This document shows positions 35,101 through 47,407 of a DNA stretch of 64,000 nucleotides, piece by piece (within the stretch, counting starts at the first letter, position 1; each line of letters starts with the position of its first letter). Below the pieces are notes generated by a model, which was not told where the DNA came from, did no database searches, and was given only the letters and a program-made list of their open reading frames with translations. Origin of the DNA: Porodaedalea pini. Lineage: Eukaryota > Basidiomycota > Agaricomycetes > Hymenochaetales > Hymenochaetaceae. The DNA lies in NCBI GenBank assembly GCA_002794775.1, contig NBAY01000001.1, positions 1,922,001 to 1,986,000 on the forward strand, given 5' to 3'. The position numbers were made by a program, and so were the translations under genes.

Positions 35101-38100
35101 TATCGCGGCGATGAGAGCGCGTCCCCGCGTTGATCGCCGCGTCGCGCCTTTCTCCCTGCATTCGTAGTGGACATCGGGCCGTTCATTAATCTTTCTCCAG
35201 CCCCTTTCATTCCTCGCTCTGGCCATCAATCTTGGATCCGATTCGAAATCTTCAACTCTCCTCGCAAAAGTCCGCAATCTACCTTACGGTATTCCATATA
35301 ATGCACGAATGTCAAATTGCTGTCTGTGCTCTATTCTTTTCATCCTTCCCCCTTTGGCTCCCCGTCTCTCGTCACTCGGCCGCCCGGCTCATAAATTCTC
35401 TACATTTACATCCACATCTTTAATCTCTTAATGCTCTGTAAACCTTTCTCTTGAATCAACGTCTTGTGCCTGGCCGCCGCCCTATTTCCTCCCCATCTCC
35501 TTTATGCTCATCTTGTGTCTGTCTCGCCGCCTGTTCTGTTTACTATGTTTCCGAATCCTTTCGATTTTTCTTACATTACACCTCTACAATTCATTCAGCA
35601 GTAATATCCTGACTGCGTTTATTCCTACACTTAGCTAGTGGCTTTCGGCGGCCCAGCGTCGTGTTGCATATCTAAGTAGTAAATAGTACCTAGCCCAACG
35701 GACGCTGAATTATCGACCTATTGTAGCTGCTTTGCTTTTGTTTCCCATCCCCCTTCTTCCTTCCCTCCGCATCCTTGCTTCTGCGTCCCTCATCTACCCT
35801 CTTCACTCCTCTTCCCTTCGTTCGTAAAACAAGCATAGTTGCAATTCATTGTCATATATCCTATCATGTAGTAATATCAAAAGTTTTGGTGAATATATAA
35901 AGAGCGTCGTCTGGACTATTGACATGTGCCCTTTTCGAAGCATCGTTAGCCGTTGACCGCTTTGCGCAACTTGTTCTGTTGTTGCTGCGCTGAGCTGGAG
36001 CGCTGTGGTGCAGGTGTGTGATTGCGCGGCAGATGCTAGCGCTGGTGATATATCGAATCTTAGGAGAATGGGAGAGCAGGCCCTGTTGAGCTAAGCGATG
36101 CATTCTTTCGACTTGCGCTGGTTTCTCACTGGCGGCGCTCAACGCGCAAGCTCTGAGTGACTGGCAGGGCAACCGTGCTGGATGATCTCGCAACTGCCAG
36201 TGAGAGTGAGCGGTGGGCCGTGCTGGGGCCGGTCAGAAAGATCAAGATCAATCTTGTGGGAATATCAATATTAATGCTGACAGTGGCTGCGTATTTGTGG
36301 GCGCCGGGATCATTACTGACATTAGTATTTACAACTCGCGGATGACGACGGTGATCGGCTCGAGGAGCGTTGCGGAAGGAAATCTTTTGCATTCTTCATT
36401 TTACTTAGTCATTTGCCGCAGATCCGGGAATTCGAGGATCTGTACATGTGTACGCGAACCTGCATTTTATATTATTCGTCTAGTATTAGTAGCTGACTTT
36501 CTTTTGCGAAATTCCTCTGAAGATTTAATATTTAGCCATAGATTGGCATGAGGGGGGTTCCAAAGTGCTCGATCCGGGTGCGTGTATCCCAGATCTAAGG
36601 GGTCAATAAGCGGAGAATACAAACGTCCGCCTTTACTAGTACTGTGACCAAGACGACGCTTCCGCCGAGCACAAGCAGAATTGTGGCTCCATTACACAGG
36701 AAGGGGTGCGTTGATTATTAAAGCACCTGCCAGTAGGCTAGATGGGGTCCGGGTCATGCAGGCACCCGGCCTTAGCACTTACAAATGATCGGCCGAGCGT
36801 TCCCGGAGAAAAGTGTCAGAACCGTGGTGAGAATGTTTAACTTTAAGTCTTGACTTTTCCCGTAGAGTCCGCGCTGAATGCTAAGAGATATAGGGATGAA
36901 AGGGGTTAGCAACTTTGTGTCAGGTCTGACATCTCTGCGCTACTAACGGGACACACGGTTTGCATAGTTATAACGTCTCACAATCCATAAACCTCACGCA
37001 TATATCTGGATCGAGCACAGCAGTAGCCTTGTGGGGAGCCATGACTTGACTCCAGCCAATCGAGCTTCGCTGTTGCTGTCAAGAAAACCGATTTAATATC
37101 CCGAAGCAGTACAATTATCATACACAATTGCAAACAATGCCAAATAAAAATATAGAAAAGATGTTCAGAAGTCGACAGCTCAGAGGCACAACCTTCTCCA
37201 TCTGATACTCGATAGACCGCAATCGCATTCTCTAATCCAAAATGACATTTGTGGTGCATCTTCAGGGAAGAGAATAGAGAACTTCACAAGAGTCTATAAG
37301 CTCCAGATTTGCAACACACTTCATGCTGCTTGTTTCCTTTATATCTCTGAACACTATTTTTTTTATTTCTCAACTCACGTATTTAAATGCTTCAATCACG
37401 CAAAATGGCGATGCTTTGACTGAGATGTGATTTTTGTTTTGTGACGAGAAACACGTGACGGCAAGCATTTACTATGAAAACAGCTGTAAACCGAAATATT
37501 CCACAAGGACTGCTACCTATCTGTAGAGCAGTATTTGTAGATATAGCAGAGGAAATACATGCGCTAATTTTGCTTGAGATGTCTAAATCTGAGAGTCTGA
37601 CCCATCATTTGTATAACCTCAGTGCAATAATCGACTTTTTCCGAATAGAATCCCTTAAGATAAGCCTTTTGCTATTACTCTAGATGCACCGCCATGCGCT
37701 AGAATGAGAGCAAAAATATGCCATGGTGGGAAGAAACTGAGAACCGAAATGAAGGATTCTTTGAAAAGTGGATCCATTGATAGGAGGTGCAAAATTCCTT
37801 TTGCTGACTGTGCTTAGCCATATTTGGCATTGATTACCAACCGACACCACATTATACACTGTTACACATACTATATACTTAGGATCACCTCGTGACTCTC
37901 CCCCCAAACCACCCTTGGCCTAGTCTGAAGATTGAAACATAGGTAGAACTAGGACTCCTGAAGCAGGAGCTAGAGCTCGGCTGGAAGTTACGGGATGGCA
38001 GATCACGACAATGACGTCATGGCCGCCGAACTTACGGTAGGCGAGGAAGCCCCTCCAGTAGAACATAGCCCTGTCGACCGCACAGGACAACAAAGTAAAC

Positions 38101-38517
38101 TTATGTCCGACCTTCTTTATCATTAGCACGGGTGCACCTTTGACATCTGCTCGCAATCTCTAGGACGAGCACCTCGGAAAGCACTCCTGCAGTGAGTGAC
38201 TTGGTCAAGAGATTAGCGAGAAACATCGCAGAAAAGTATCTTTTATCCGACTACATGCTCACATAGATGATAATGGGATGGTATTTCAGAGCTACAGGGA
38301 GCATGCGAGAGAAATCTAAAACATTATGCTTGTGGAGTATTCACTCAAAACATCCCAGGGAAGAAAACATCAATAAAATAACAAGGTAGTTTTACGCTGG
38401 TAGGCTACCATATTGTCTTTCGTCGTTAATCTACTTCACAGAATATTAGGAGACTTTAAAACGGAGTTTCTGACAGGCTTGAGAAGTGCACCGCAATCGA
38501 TAGCGGCATCAGAGTGA
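35101..38517. other. 3' flank of STE12 and intergenic region
   Basis: The first ~800 bp are pyrimidine-rich 3' UTR-like sequence. The rest is AT-rich with only short frames (36978-37259 minus, 37474-37683 plus, 37920-38156 minus), none with a family match. One ATTAATATT site at 36267-36275 (minus). The decayed look next to family copy A suggests old repeat material, but no ends or duplications are visible. Confidence 0.4.
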
Positions 38518-40044
38518 GTCGACGATACTACACATCATCATTCGTGCTTCGGTATATACGAATAACAGCTTGGTATCATCACAGCAGATGTGGTTGGATT
38601 GGGCGAACACTGTAAACCTTGTCTTGTTTCCCTGGTGCGGTAACGACGTTCTGTCCCAGGTCGCGGATATTGCGGGGCGAGTCAGATACCCCGAGGAACT
38701 TCAATCCCTCGAGGTAAGTCAAGCTCATGCTTTATCATGCGGAGTTCGACAACCCACCTTTTCCTCAATTGTCGCTCAGCTTCCTAATGTAAGGTATCGG
38801 ACTCTCTTTACGAGCACCGTTCGGGAATGGGCGTCTACACTGCCTTCTGCTCGAACGGAACCAGCCACTGGTCAACGCCCTCTGTCGGAAGCCTTGTTTT
38901 ATGCGTGGTAGTACAAAAAATGCAGTCGACAGTACTAGTGGCAATATCCAGGCTGGCCAATGTGTCTTGGCCGATGCCATGATATCCATTGGCTTTTTCG
39001 GATGTTGACGAGGCCGCTCCAGATGAGGGCCGATATGAAGTTTTGTAAGTGCTCTTCGCTCTACTAAAGGGATAAAGGGATACTGGCTTAATATATTAGC
39101 ATTGAAGTATGGAAAAGAACCTTGCCCTCCCTCGACTTCAAAGTAATCAAGGCGCAGCTAAGGCGCCTGTTTCTGCAAGAGCGGACACCGTCGTTATGAA
39201 GACATTCCCAGACACAGTGGCTAGGGATGTATATGAAGGCTTTGTGGAAGTGGGCGCGTTTAATAAGTCCTACCTTGCACATTGCCTCCTACAATCTTCA
39301 GTGACTATGTACCTGGGTGTTTTCCCCGTGGAGGCAAAGCGCCGACGGATCGAAGATGCACAACGACATGTGGCAATGGATCTATGCAGCATACAGTACC
39401 AGCGACGTACCCTCACTCTCAAGTACAGGCCAGTTTATGGAGCGACGATCGTCAACGGTTGTTTCAAGCTCTATGCGTCTGTTTGGGACCAAAAATATGT
39501 GGTGAGTCTTGTTGTGGTACAAGTTGCCGCACGGGCTGAAGTACAAGTTGTAAAGCGGGTGATGCCAGTCGGAGAATACTCTTGGAACCTTGCAAACCCG
39601 ACCGAGTTTATTCAGTGCTTATACTTTCTGTGCAGTTTGAAGACACACATCGACGCGGGAATCAGCGAGGATTTCGAGAGTTTCAATCGCGAAGAGTTCG
39701 TCGCGCATTGTCTTGAGGACTGGCGATACAGGCCAGATCATCAGTCAAACGAGCGACGGAAGAAGCCAAGGAGCGACAAAAAGAAGAGGCGGCTGAACGA
39801 CGATGAAGTCGAAGAGGGCGCAGATGTCGATATCGACGTGGATGCTTTCAGCGAGGCTTCGGATGATGACAGCACTGACTCCATGCCATCACCGCCAAGG
39901 AACATGGAGCCTTTCAACTTCTTGAGAACACTGGAATTTGCTATGGAACAGAACCGCAAGAGAGCGGCGTGCATCGCAGGTTGGCAGTCGGAAATCTCGT
40001 CACGGAGCAACGAGGATGTTCAAATATACGATAATGATGGCTGA
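38470..40044 (+). CDS. Copy A of a dispersed gene family (function unknown, possibly decaying)
   Basis: Recognisable exons: LEKCTAIDSGIR ending at a GTGAGT donor (38507-38515); 38588-38713 (MWLDWANTVNLVLFPWCGN to EELQSLE); after a 66-nt intron 38714-38779, LPNVRYRTLFTSTVREW to a stop near 38911; then a 312-residue open frame 39109-40044 starting MEKNLALPRLQ. The 3' part has AHCLLQSSVTMYLGVFP, AMDLCSIQYQRRTLTLKYR, SWNLANPTEFIQCLYFLC, then a basic patch (RKKPRSDKKKRR), acidic runs and a tail. The reading between 38.91 and 39.1 kb is interrupted (SDVDEAAPDEGRYEVL is in another frame), so the gene may be broken too. The acidic/basic tail suggests a nuclear protein. Loose resemblance of the middle to N-terminal domains of fungal FunK1-type kinases is only a guess. 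Confidence 0.5.
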
Positions 40045-40473
40045 TTGCTGGGAAATATGACCTTGCCGTCCTACATCACTGCGCTATTTTCCTCGATTCT
40101 TCGCTATGTACTCACTTTCAAATGCATCAATTGCGACCAGGACATGAAAAATTTGAGCTTCAACTTTCCGATGCGACACACCGGCATAGTCAAGCTTCTC
40201 GGATTCTCTTGTGGATTCGACTTATATTGTGTAGAAACCATACAGGACTACAAGTTATATCATCGGCATGAGGGAGCAAGACTCATGTCATACATAAATT
40301 TCACAAGTACCCTATAATCAGGCTCTACCATTTGCATTTTCCACCAGAATATTCTTCAAATTCAGAATCGACATGCAGATCCCAGCTATAATATACATGC
40401 GCAATACAGAATGGCCAAGAGAGCACTAGTGTAAATGATACCAATATAAGATATAGTCATGACTTCAAACGCG

Positions 40474-42814
40474 CTAGAAGCCCCTCCATTGTCTCATCTC
40501 TTGTCCTATCCCTTGTCCAACACCCATTCCTGCATACATTCCCATGTTCATACCATTCATCCCGGCTTGCCCTTCAGCAGCACCGCCATTCCACATTCCG
40601 CCTGCTCCCGTACCCATGAACTGTTGCTGGCCTGTGTTCCCCTCGCCGCCACTCATCCATGCTCCTTGAGTCGCGTCGAACGGTCCGCCAAAGGCCTGCC
40701 CATTCATGCCCATTCCCATATTCATCTGATTCATCTGGTTCATCTGGTTCATGCCACCCATGCCTTGACCCATGTCGCGATTCAACCCGGGAGTGCCCAT
40801 GTTCATCATCCCAGTACCGGGACGCATCACTGCTCCTGATCCCGATGCACTGTCAAAGCCAAAGCCGAAGGCACCTTGCCCGCCCCCAACCATCTGGTTC
40901 ATAGGCATGCCCAAAGGATTCATCATTGCTCCGCCCATATTCCCGCCCATACTTGCAGCATTGCCCATGCCCATGCCCATGCCCATCATATTTCCCATGC
41001 CACCAGTGTTATTGAGGCCGCCTGCCATCCCTCCCATGTTCCCACCCATATTGCCTGCAGATACAGGCATTGCTCCACCATTCGCCATACCATTCATCAT
41101 GTTCATCGGCTGCGCCAGGACCTGAGGGTTGAAGTTCTGCTTCATTCTGCCCATGCCGACGCCGCCACTCGTACCGCCCATACTGCTTGCGCTGCGAAGA
41201 GGATTACTTGGAAGGCTGGCTGAAGAGCCTGCCATAGGCATGGCAGACATGTTAGGATTACTACCGCTTCGGTCGCCGCCGCCGCCACTACCGCCACTCC
41301 CGCCACTAACGCGAGGAGCAGGAGATTTCGGGCGCAAACTCTCGATTTCTTAAGAATCGGACATCAGCAATGAGCAGCCGGAATTAACGGATTTTACTCA
41401 CCAGAAGTGTTTGGTACCACACACTTACCACCGTTCGACAGCTCCTTGATTTGCGCTTCCCAGCTCTCTCGGTCAAATGGCGTCGCATCGTCTTTTTCAT
41501 GGGCCTCTTCCGGAGTCAAATTAAGTTCATCTGCAGTAACCGTCACCCAACCACATCGCAAGGAGTGATATCTACCGAATAACTCGAGGCGACGAATTCC
41601 GAGACAGAAATTTTCAATCAATTGGTACATCTCTGGAGGTTTTCGTGTGGGATCGGAGGCGTCTCCCTCCCAGATAATTACATCCGTGTCTGCTCATTTA
41701 GAAAGGGATATGAATGAGATAATGAGACATATGAAGCTCAGGAGAAAGGAGACGAACCAATATTACAATGGACGAACCAGCTGTCGGTCGATCTCCGGAC
41801 CGTACCTCGAATTCCCATGAGACAATGCTGTTTCGTTCTTGTCAGAAGTGAAGTTGTTGGTGGATCCGTCTATGTTTCTCTGTTAGCCTAGCAATTACGC
41901 TACACCTATATCACTCACACCAGGTCCCTTATTCGTCTCCTTATTTGTCTTTACCCATACGATATCTTCACACCGTCTGTATCCCCACTTGCCTAGAATT
42001 TCGCGGCCCCGTTCTAAGCCTTCGCCCGCGCCGCTGCCCACCCACAAGAATACGAAGCTCGGATCCGCAGCTAGAGACGCTATTGGCAAGCTCTCTAGTT
42101 GCTCCCACGTGAAAGAGGATGAGAATGGTGGGTCAATCAGTATTGCATCGAACTTGAGGCCTTGTAACGCAATTCGCGAGGCAGGCATAGAAAGATGTGA
42201 AGGCGGCACTGCACGTTCTGCGACAGAAGCTTTCTTGAGTGAAAGCAGTCGTTGCTGCTTGGGATATCTGAACGGCATATTGCAGTGCATTGAATTTGTT
42301 AGATCATCTAGTGAAACCCACTGAAACGGATTAGTTGCACGCACTCCTCAAACCTGCGCTCCATTTCTGCGCCAACAACCCAGTTCTGCGGCCACTCCCC
42401 GCCATCGACATATCTCTGACTGTAGTCGTTCCTGATTGTCTCTTCTTCTGGAACGTAGTTTTCATAGCGCGCGCATCTTGCCTTCTTCGCGGGTGGCAAA
42501 TCCGGGCGGACCACGCGAGGGTTGGGACGAACGACGGACGCCGCTCCTCTGAACGTCTGAGTGTCATTAGGAGAAGGTGGAGGAGAAGGCGAGGCAGTTG
42601 GTGAGCATGGGGGAGTCTGTATTAGAGGTAGGTTAAGGAGAGCATTGAGATTCTCAGCGGCTTCGACAGGAGGGTCGGATGAAGACGCGAGGTTGCTAGT
42701 GAAGTTACGAAGAGCACGTCGATTCGCTCGCTGAGTTGAGCGAACGCGCTCTAGAAGAGCTGAGTGAGATGCAAGAAGTGCATTCGCAGAGGAAAGGACG
42801 TCGGCAGTGCTCAT
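40474..42814 (-). CDS. METTL14/Kar4-type MT-A70 family protein
   Basis: Exons 42814-42345, 42267-41919, 41869-41758, 41689-41402 and 41348-40474, giving 697 residues. The MT-A70 core resembles METTL14: [106 protein letters not shown] and [19 protein letters not shown]. The motif is DPPF (about 202-205), between METTL3 DPPW and animal METTL14 EPPL. Yeast Kar4 is the orthologue: part of the mRNA m6A writer complex and a partner of Ste12. The last exon encodes a Gly/Ser-rich then Met/Gly/Asn/Gln-rich tail of about 290 residues ([27 protein letters not shown]), where animal METTL14 has RGG repeats. Intron donors GTGCGT, GTGAGT, GTTCGT and GTGAGT all fit. Confidence 0.92.
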
Positions 42815-43234
42815 CGTGCACCACTAGCATCTTATAAGACACGAAACTACATTTGACAATTAATTATGTCACATGATCTTTCAAGTCTCTGGACAGCATG
42901 AAGTAAAGGATACAATATTAATGCATTTTATTTCGGTACAACGTTCTTCTTCCTTCAGACACGTCCTGCTCAACTAGTCTTGCGAATAAAAATCTGATGG
43001 GAAGATATATGTTGAAGAAAAGAGGAATGGATGGGGAAAAAATCGATAAATAGAAAGCCGTAGAAATAACCAGTCAACCAGTCTGTTCTACGTCAAACGT
43101 CAGCGCAGCGCAGACGCAGGCACGGAAATGAGGCGCTACGAAAGCATGGCGGACGCTGAAGATGAGAACAATGCCCATAGTACGTATAGAGGACAAAACA
43201 ATGCATCGATGAGAAGGAACGCGAAGATTACATG

Positions 43235-44517
43235 TTACTCATCGCCCATAGTCTCAAAGTAGGTGTCTACACTTTTTTGTGCTAGACGACGCACTTTCTT
43301 CTGGTACCCCGCGAGATTTTCGCGAACCTCCTTCTGCTCGAATAATTGAGAACACCCTAACACTCTAGAGAACAGCAGACTGTTTGCTTACCGCGGCGTC
43401 CACGTTTGCTGGGCTATCCGTGTTTGGAACATCCGAAGACAGAAGAGAAATGACGCTAAGCATCTAAAGTGAATGAAGCAAAGCATTACGCACTTAGGGC
43501 ATGTTATCGGCTTCAGGAGATGATCACTCACGATTGACGAGACGGTGTGTATGGGTAGCCATCGCTCCCCGGCGTCCTCATAACCATATTGATCCTCCCC
43601 TGGAGGGTGCTAATGGTACAATAAGTTCATTTCAGTGTCGACAACCCGAAGTACTTCGGAGACACCCAGGCGACGTACGAGAATGGAGATGCAGACACGT
43701 CCATCCGGGTAAACTGAACGCGAGATATGTTAGCACATTTAAATCCAAAAAAGTGTACGACGACTAACTGTTCGGGTGCCACATTGGCGTGATGAATTTC
43801 ATTGTTGGCGGTTCGTTAGGATAATTCTCAGTAAATATAAGATCCGCCACAAAGAAACCTTCAGAGCTATGAAGCTAATAAATACGATAGATAAAATCCA
43901 CATAGAAGAAAGTGAACGTACTAGAGTGTGTCTGGAGGTCTGGGAGGAAAAGGCGAAAGTTCCAAACTAATAAGACACGAATTGAGATTGAAATGAGCTT
44001 GCCACGTTTACTCACCCAATGATGACGACTCTCCATTGAAGAAGATTATCCTTGATCAGTCCTGTGATATAATTCAGAATCTTTCAGCATACACGGTCAC
44101 AGAGATGGCTGCAGGGATTGAAGTAGCACATTCTGGTATATGTATGCACATCGATAAGCGATACGCTTCTCGCCACAACATTAATATTTGTGACAACAGC
44201 AACAGTAATAACCCCTTAGACAACAGCATACACGACGATGCCGTTTCGGTAATGCAAAGTCGGACAGGGACCCTCGCGATGCCTGTTCCGATGCGTATGC
44301 CTTGAGCACACTCATGAGCCACTCAGACCGCCCAATTCGCATGCTCGTTTGTTTCTAAAGAAATCGGAGAAGAACTAAAGACATAGAAGATCCTGTGCAC
44401 TGAAATGGACGGAAAGCATGAAACAGGGCGCTCACCAGCAGAGAAGCCCTCAATGGGGTTTGTAGTCAGTTCCTTGAGCTCCCGTTTAAGGAGATTGTGA
44501 GCCGTAGAGTTCGCCAT
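43235..44517 (-). CDS. Ubiquitin-conjugating enzyme E2, UBC7/UBE2G2 type
   Basis: Eight exons: 44517-44436, 44061-44016, 43939-43922 (18 nt), 43866-43769, 43713-43679, 43609-43532, 43463-43392 and 43333-43235. Phases close to 175 residues. The HPN motif is in MWHPNIYPDGRVCISIL with catalytic Cys near 89. The acidic insert after it (HPPGEDQYGYEDAGERWLPI) marks the UBC7/UBE2G2/CDC34 group; no long C-terminal tail, so UBC7-like. Start MANSTAHNLLKRELKEL is the usual N-terminal helix. Yeast Ubc7 works with ER ligases in ER-associated degradation, so cytosolic face of the ER is likely. Intron 1 is 374 nt and holds an ATTAATATT site (44180-44188); the other introns are about 55-76 nt. Confidence 0.95.
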
Positions 44518-45494
44518 AGTTTTCTATTCCCTCTCCTCAGGAAGGATAACTTCGATGACGACGTCCGCGCAAAGCGCCTTGCAGGATAGTGCGTCTAAAA
44601 TCCCGATGAGAGCTACTTCCTTCGTCCGCGTGAGGCGCTTAAGCGTACAGTGAACTGGGTGTTGATTGTACGGATGTTAGAGTATGAGAAGTAGCGAACA
44701 GAACGAGTAGACGATGATTCTGGCAGAGAGCAAGAGACTTAACAGGCAAGAGCTGAGAGGGCGCAAAGGTGGGTGAGAGGGCACGAGCGAAAGGAGGCGC
44801 GACGATATACCGATAATCCGGCAAGTTCCGGGGTGGCTTTTGCTTATTACTATTTGCGCCACAGCTTGAACCCGTACCACTATCTCAACGGTCTGACTCG
44901 TCTTTCTAAATTCTTCGCCCTTACTGCCTCATTAGCGCCACTAGCAAGCGTCATTATTTTCATGATTATGCTGCAAGGTTGGGAAGATGCAACCGGAGCG
45001 GAGGTACATTCGCTCAGTCTCTAACTCATTCTATTCATAGAAGACTGCTTTGCTGCTCACTGTCTACTGCTTTGTCGTCTCAATTGCCTTGCCTTCCCCG
45101 GGTATACCGTGATCAGTTTGCTTGCGAATGTGCAGAGTATACCCTTCATCCCTTGAGAATGCTTGCTCGTTTCGAGCATTCAGGAATGTAGCACCGCGTG
45201 TTTTTTCCTCCGATGATCGCGAAGTCAGCACAAATTTATGATGAGACACCTCTTACAACGAACATAGACCTTTCCTGCCCCTCCTATCAAGAAAAACCAT
45301 CGTCTATTGACCATGAGAAGCAAACTACCCTCTGCCGTGACGACGACTTTGCTGTCCTAGTATTGCTCCAGACTCGACCGCCAAGCTGATCGTTCGTATA
45401 TCTTTGAGCATGCTGCGATACAGGCCCCGTCTCTGGCTTTCCCAGAACACAGATTGAAGGCAACAGTTAATCTGGCAGGAGAAGAGCGTAGGAG
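44518..45494. promoter_or_regulatory. Divergent upstream region, UBC7 / 45.5 kb gene
   Basis: 977 bp between two divergent starts. The 83-codon plus-strand frame at 44773-45024 has a hydrophobic patch but no other support. No clear TATA box or RNA gene seen. Confidence 0.35.
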
Positions 45495-46805
45495 ATGTCA
45501 TCTGACGACGTACCGTAAGTGTTTAACACCCGCTCTCACTCACAAAGTCCTTTCGATGCTCACACTTCGCCATCGATTGTTTCTTTCAGGATCGAGTCGC
45601 ATGTCCTGAAGTTCATGAAGCAAATCGAAGAGCCCTCCGGAGAACTGGCTCGTAGGCCTATCAATTCTGAGCTTCGCTCTTCCCCTAGGCTGAGTCGGAC
45701 TACTCGGAAGCTGTCCGAGCCTGCGCATAAGTCCTCTGTACCGGCAAAGCCCATTCTCAGGAGTGCAGAATCCATGCAGGCCACAACTTCACCAGCTATC
45801 CACTCACTCCCGAACCCACGATTGCAGTCGCATTCGCCGATCGGGAGTAACGTCCCGCTTAGTTTTGCGTCGAGGAACAAAGTGCCACTGTCGGTCAACC
45901 CAACTTTTTCCAAGTCACGGGATGCATCGAACCGTACGCTGAGCTCGGAATCGGACAATGATTTGTTCTGGGCTCCGGGAAGTGGTAGCGCCGTCTCTAA
46001 TGGCAAGTCTGTGGAAGAAAGAAAGGACTACTGGGGCAAGTGGGAGAATAACGGTGGTCATCCTGGTGTGGCTTCAGATGTCTCTTTTGCAGAATCTAAT
46101 ACAAACTCTCCGACTCTACTTCCAACGCCAAAGCTGCGTTCGTCATTCTCACAAGATCTACCGTATCAAGGCTACCCAGTGACGCCACGGAACACAATTC
46201 GAGTCAAGCGTCGTCCCCCACCAATTGTTGACGAACTCGATCGTCAGCGGAATAGGGTTCCTTTCCCAAGTCGTCAATCGTTCACTTTCTCGCCGCCGGG
46301 CACGCCTTCGCCGGGCGACTTCCCGCTTCCGCCTCCAACAAATGAGAATCAACACCTCGAGCGTCGCTCCTCTATGAAGCCCCATGCTGAACCTGCGTCC
46401 GCGCCGTCTCGCCGAGTGTCCTGGCGGCCCTTTCTTCCGTCATTCTCCCGCCGTTCTCATGACAGACCATCTTCTCTGCGTCCAGAACCCGAGCGCGTCG
46501 TCTCGAAGCGCAAGAGCGACGCGGACGCAGAGGTCGGCTCGAAACGGCGCAAAGTGCAGTTTGCGCTTCCCACGAATCACAAGGAACACCCACGCATCAA
46601 GCGCCGTCTCACACCCTATTACGAGCCGTTCTCTGCGAAGGTACAGAGAATCCTGTACTCGCTTATTGCCCCGTTCCGCAAGAGCGAAGAAGAGAAGGCG
46701 CAGGACAAGGAAAGTAAGATGATAAAGAAGAGGGAGAAGATGGCGAGGAAGGAGAGAGAGGAGCTTGTGGAATCCTTTAGGCACTTCGATGATCTGGTTG
46801 ACTGA
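45495..46805 (+). CDS. Disordered, basic protein (probably nuclear), unknown function
   Basis: Exon 1 (45495-45514, 20 nt) encodes MSSDDV and the first part of a Pro codon; a 75-nt intron (GTAAGT...TTTCAG) leads to exon 2 (45590-46805). Total 411 residues. The alternative of starting inside the intron (45519) gives an unlikely N-terminus. The protein is Ser/Pro/Arg-rich with many SP and TP sites (FSPPGTPSPGDFPLPPP), a basic cluster (SKRKSDADAEVGSKRRKVQF) that fits a bipartite nuclear signal, and a C-terminal Lys/Glu coiled-coil-like helix (KSEEEKAQDKESKMIKKREK). No domain recognised. Divergent from UBC7. Confidence 0.65.
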
Positions 46806-47407
46806 TGAGAAGGCTTCAAATTCGAGCGAACGACTGCGTACCTTGCGTCTATAGCTTCAGTCTATGCTTTTTTTTCTTTCGGAACTGTGCCGTCTTGCGG
46901 TAGTTAACCTGCTCTTGAATACACATACCATTCTTCATCTGCTCTTACTTTGCGTCTCGGAACCTCTTAAAACACGAGTTTTCCGGGCTATATTCGACTC
47001 TCACAGTTCTGTCGGAGTATCGTTAGGTCTAGGCTATAACACCTTTCTTCCAAACCCCGTCGTTGTTTTTTTCTCAGTCGTGGCGATTATAATAATAATA
47101 AGAATACAGTTAATCTACCATCGAGTTTTGACTGCGAGCTGTAAAGACAATATTAATATTAATACTCCTTCGATGTTGGTGCATTTTTTGTATGGTAACA
47201 CAGAACTTTACCTCAACCGATATATAAGATAAAGGTGCGGCTAGGCAAGGGTTGCATTCGGACATATGCAGTTACAAGAGGTAATAAGGTTTCTGAAAGG
47301 CTTATTGTGCAAGGATAACAATTGTGCACGGATATGGTGATGGCAGAAAATGTATTACTAGGGCATTAGGTACTGAAAGATTTGTAGAGGTATAGCAAAG
47401 CCTAGCC
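46806..47407. other. 3' flank, no supported gene
   Basis: AT-rich. Holds overlapping ATTAATATT sites in both orientations at 47149-47163, the densest occurrence of the motif. Confidence 0.4.

Noticed and set aside
36978..37259. 93-codon minus-strand frame, considered as a retroelement fragment
   Set aside because: No reverse transcriptase, integrase or Gag motif could be identified.
37920..38156. 78-codon minus-strand frame near copy A
   Set aside because: No motif, and it has no counterpart beside copy B.
44773..45024. 83-codon frame between UBC7 and the 45.5 kb gene
   Set aside because: Lies in a divergent promoter region and lacks support.
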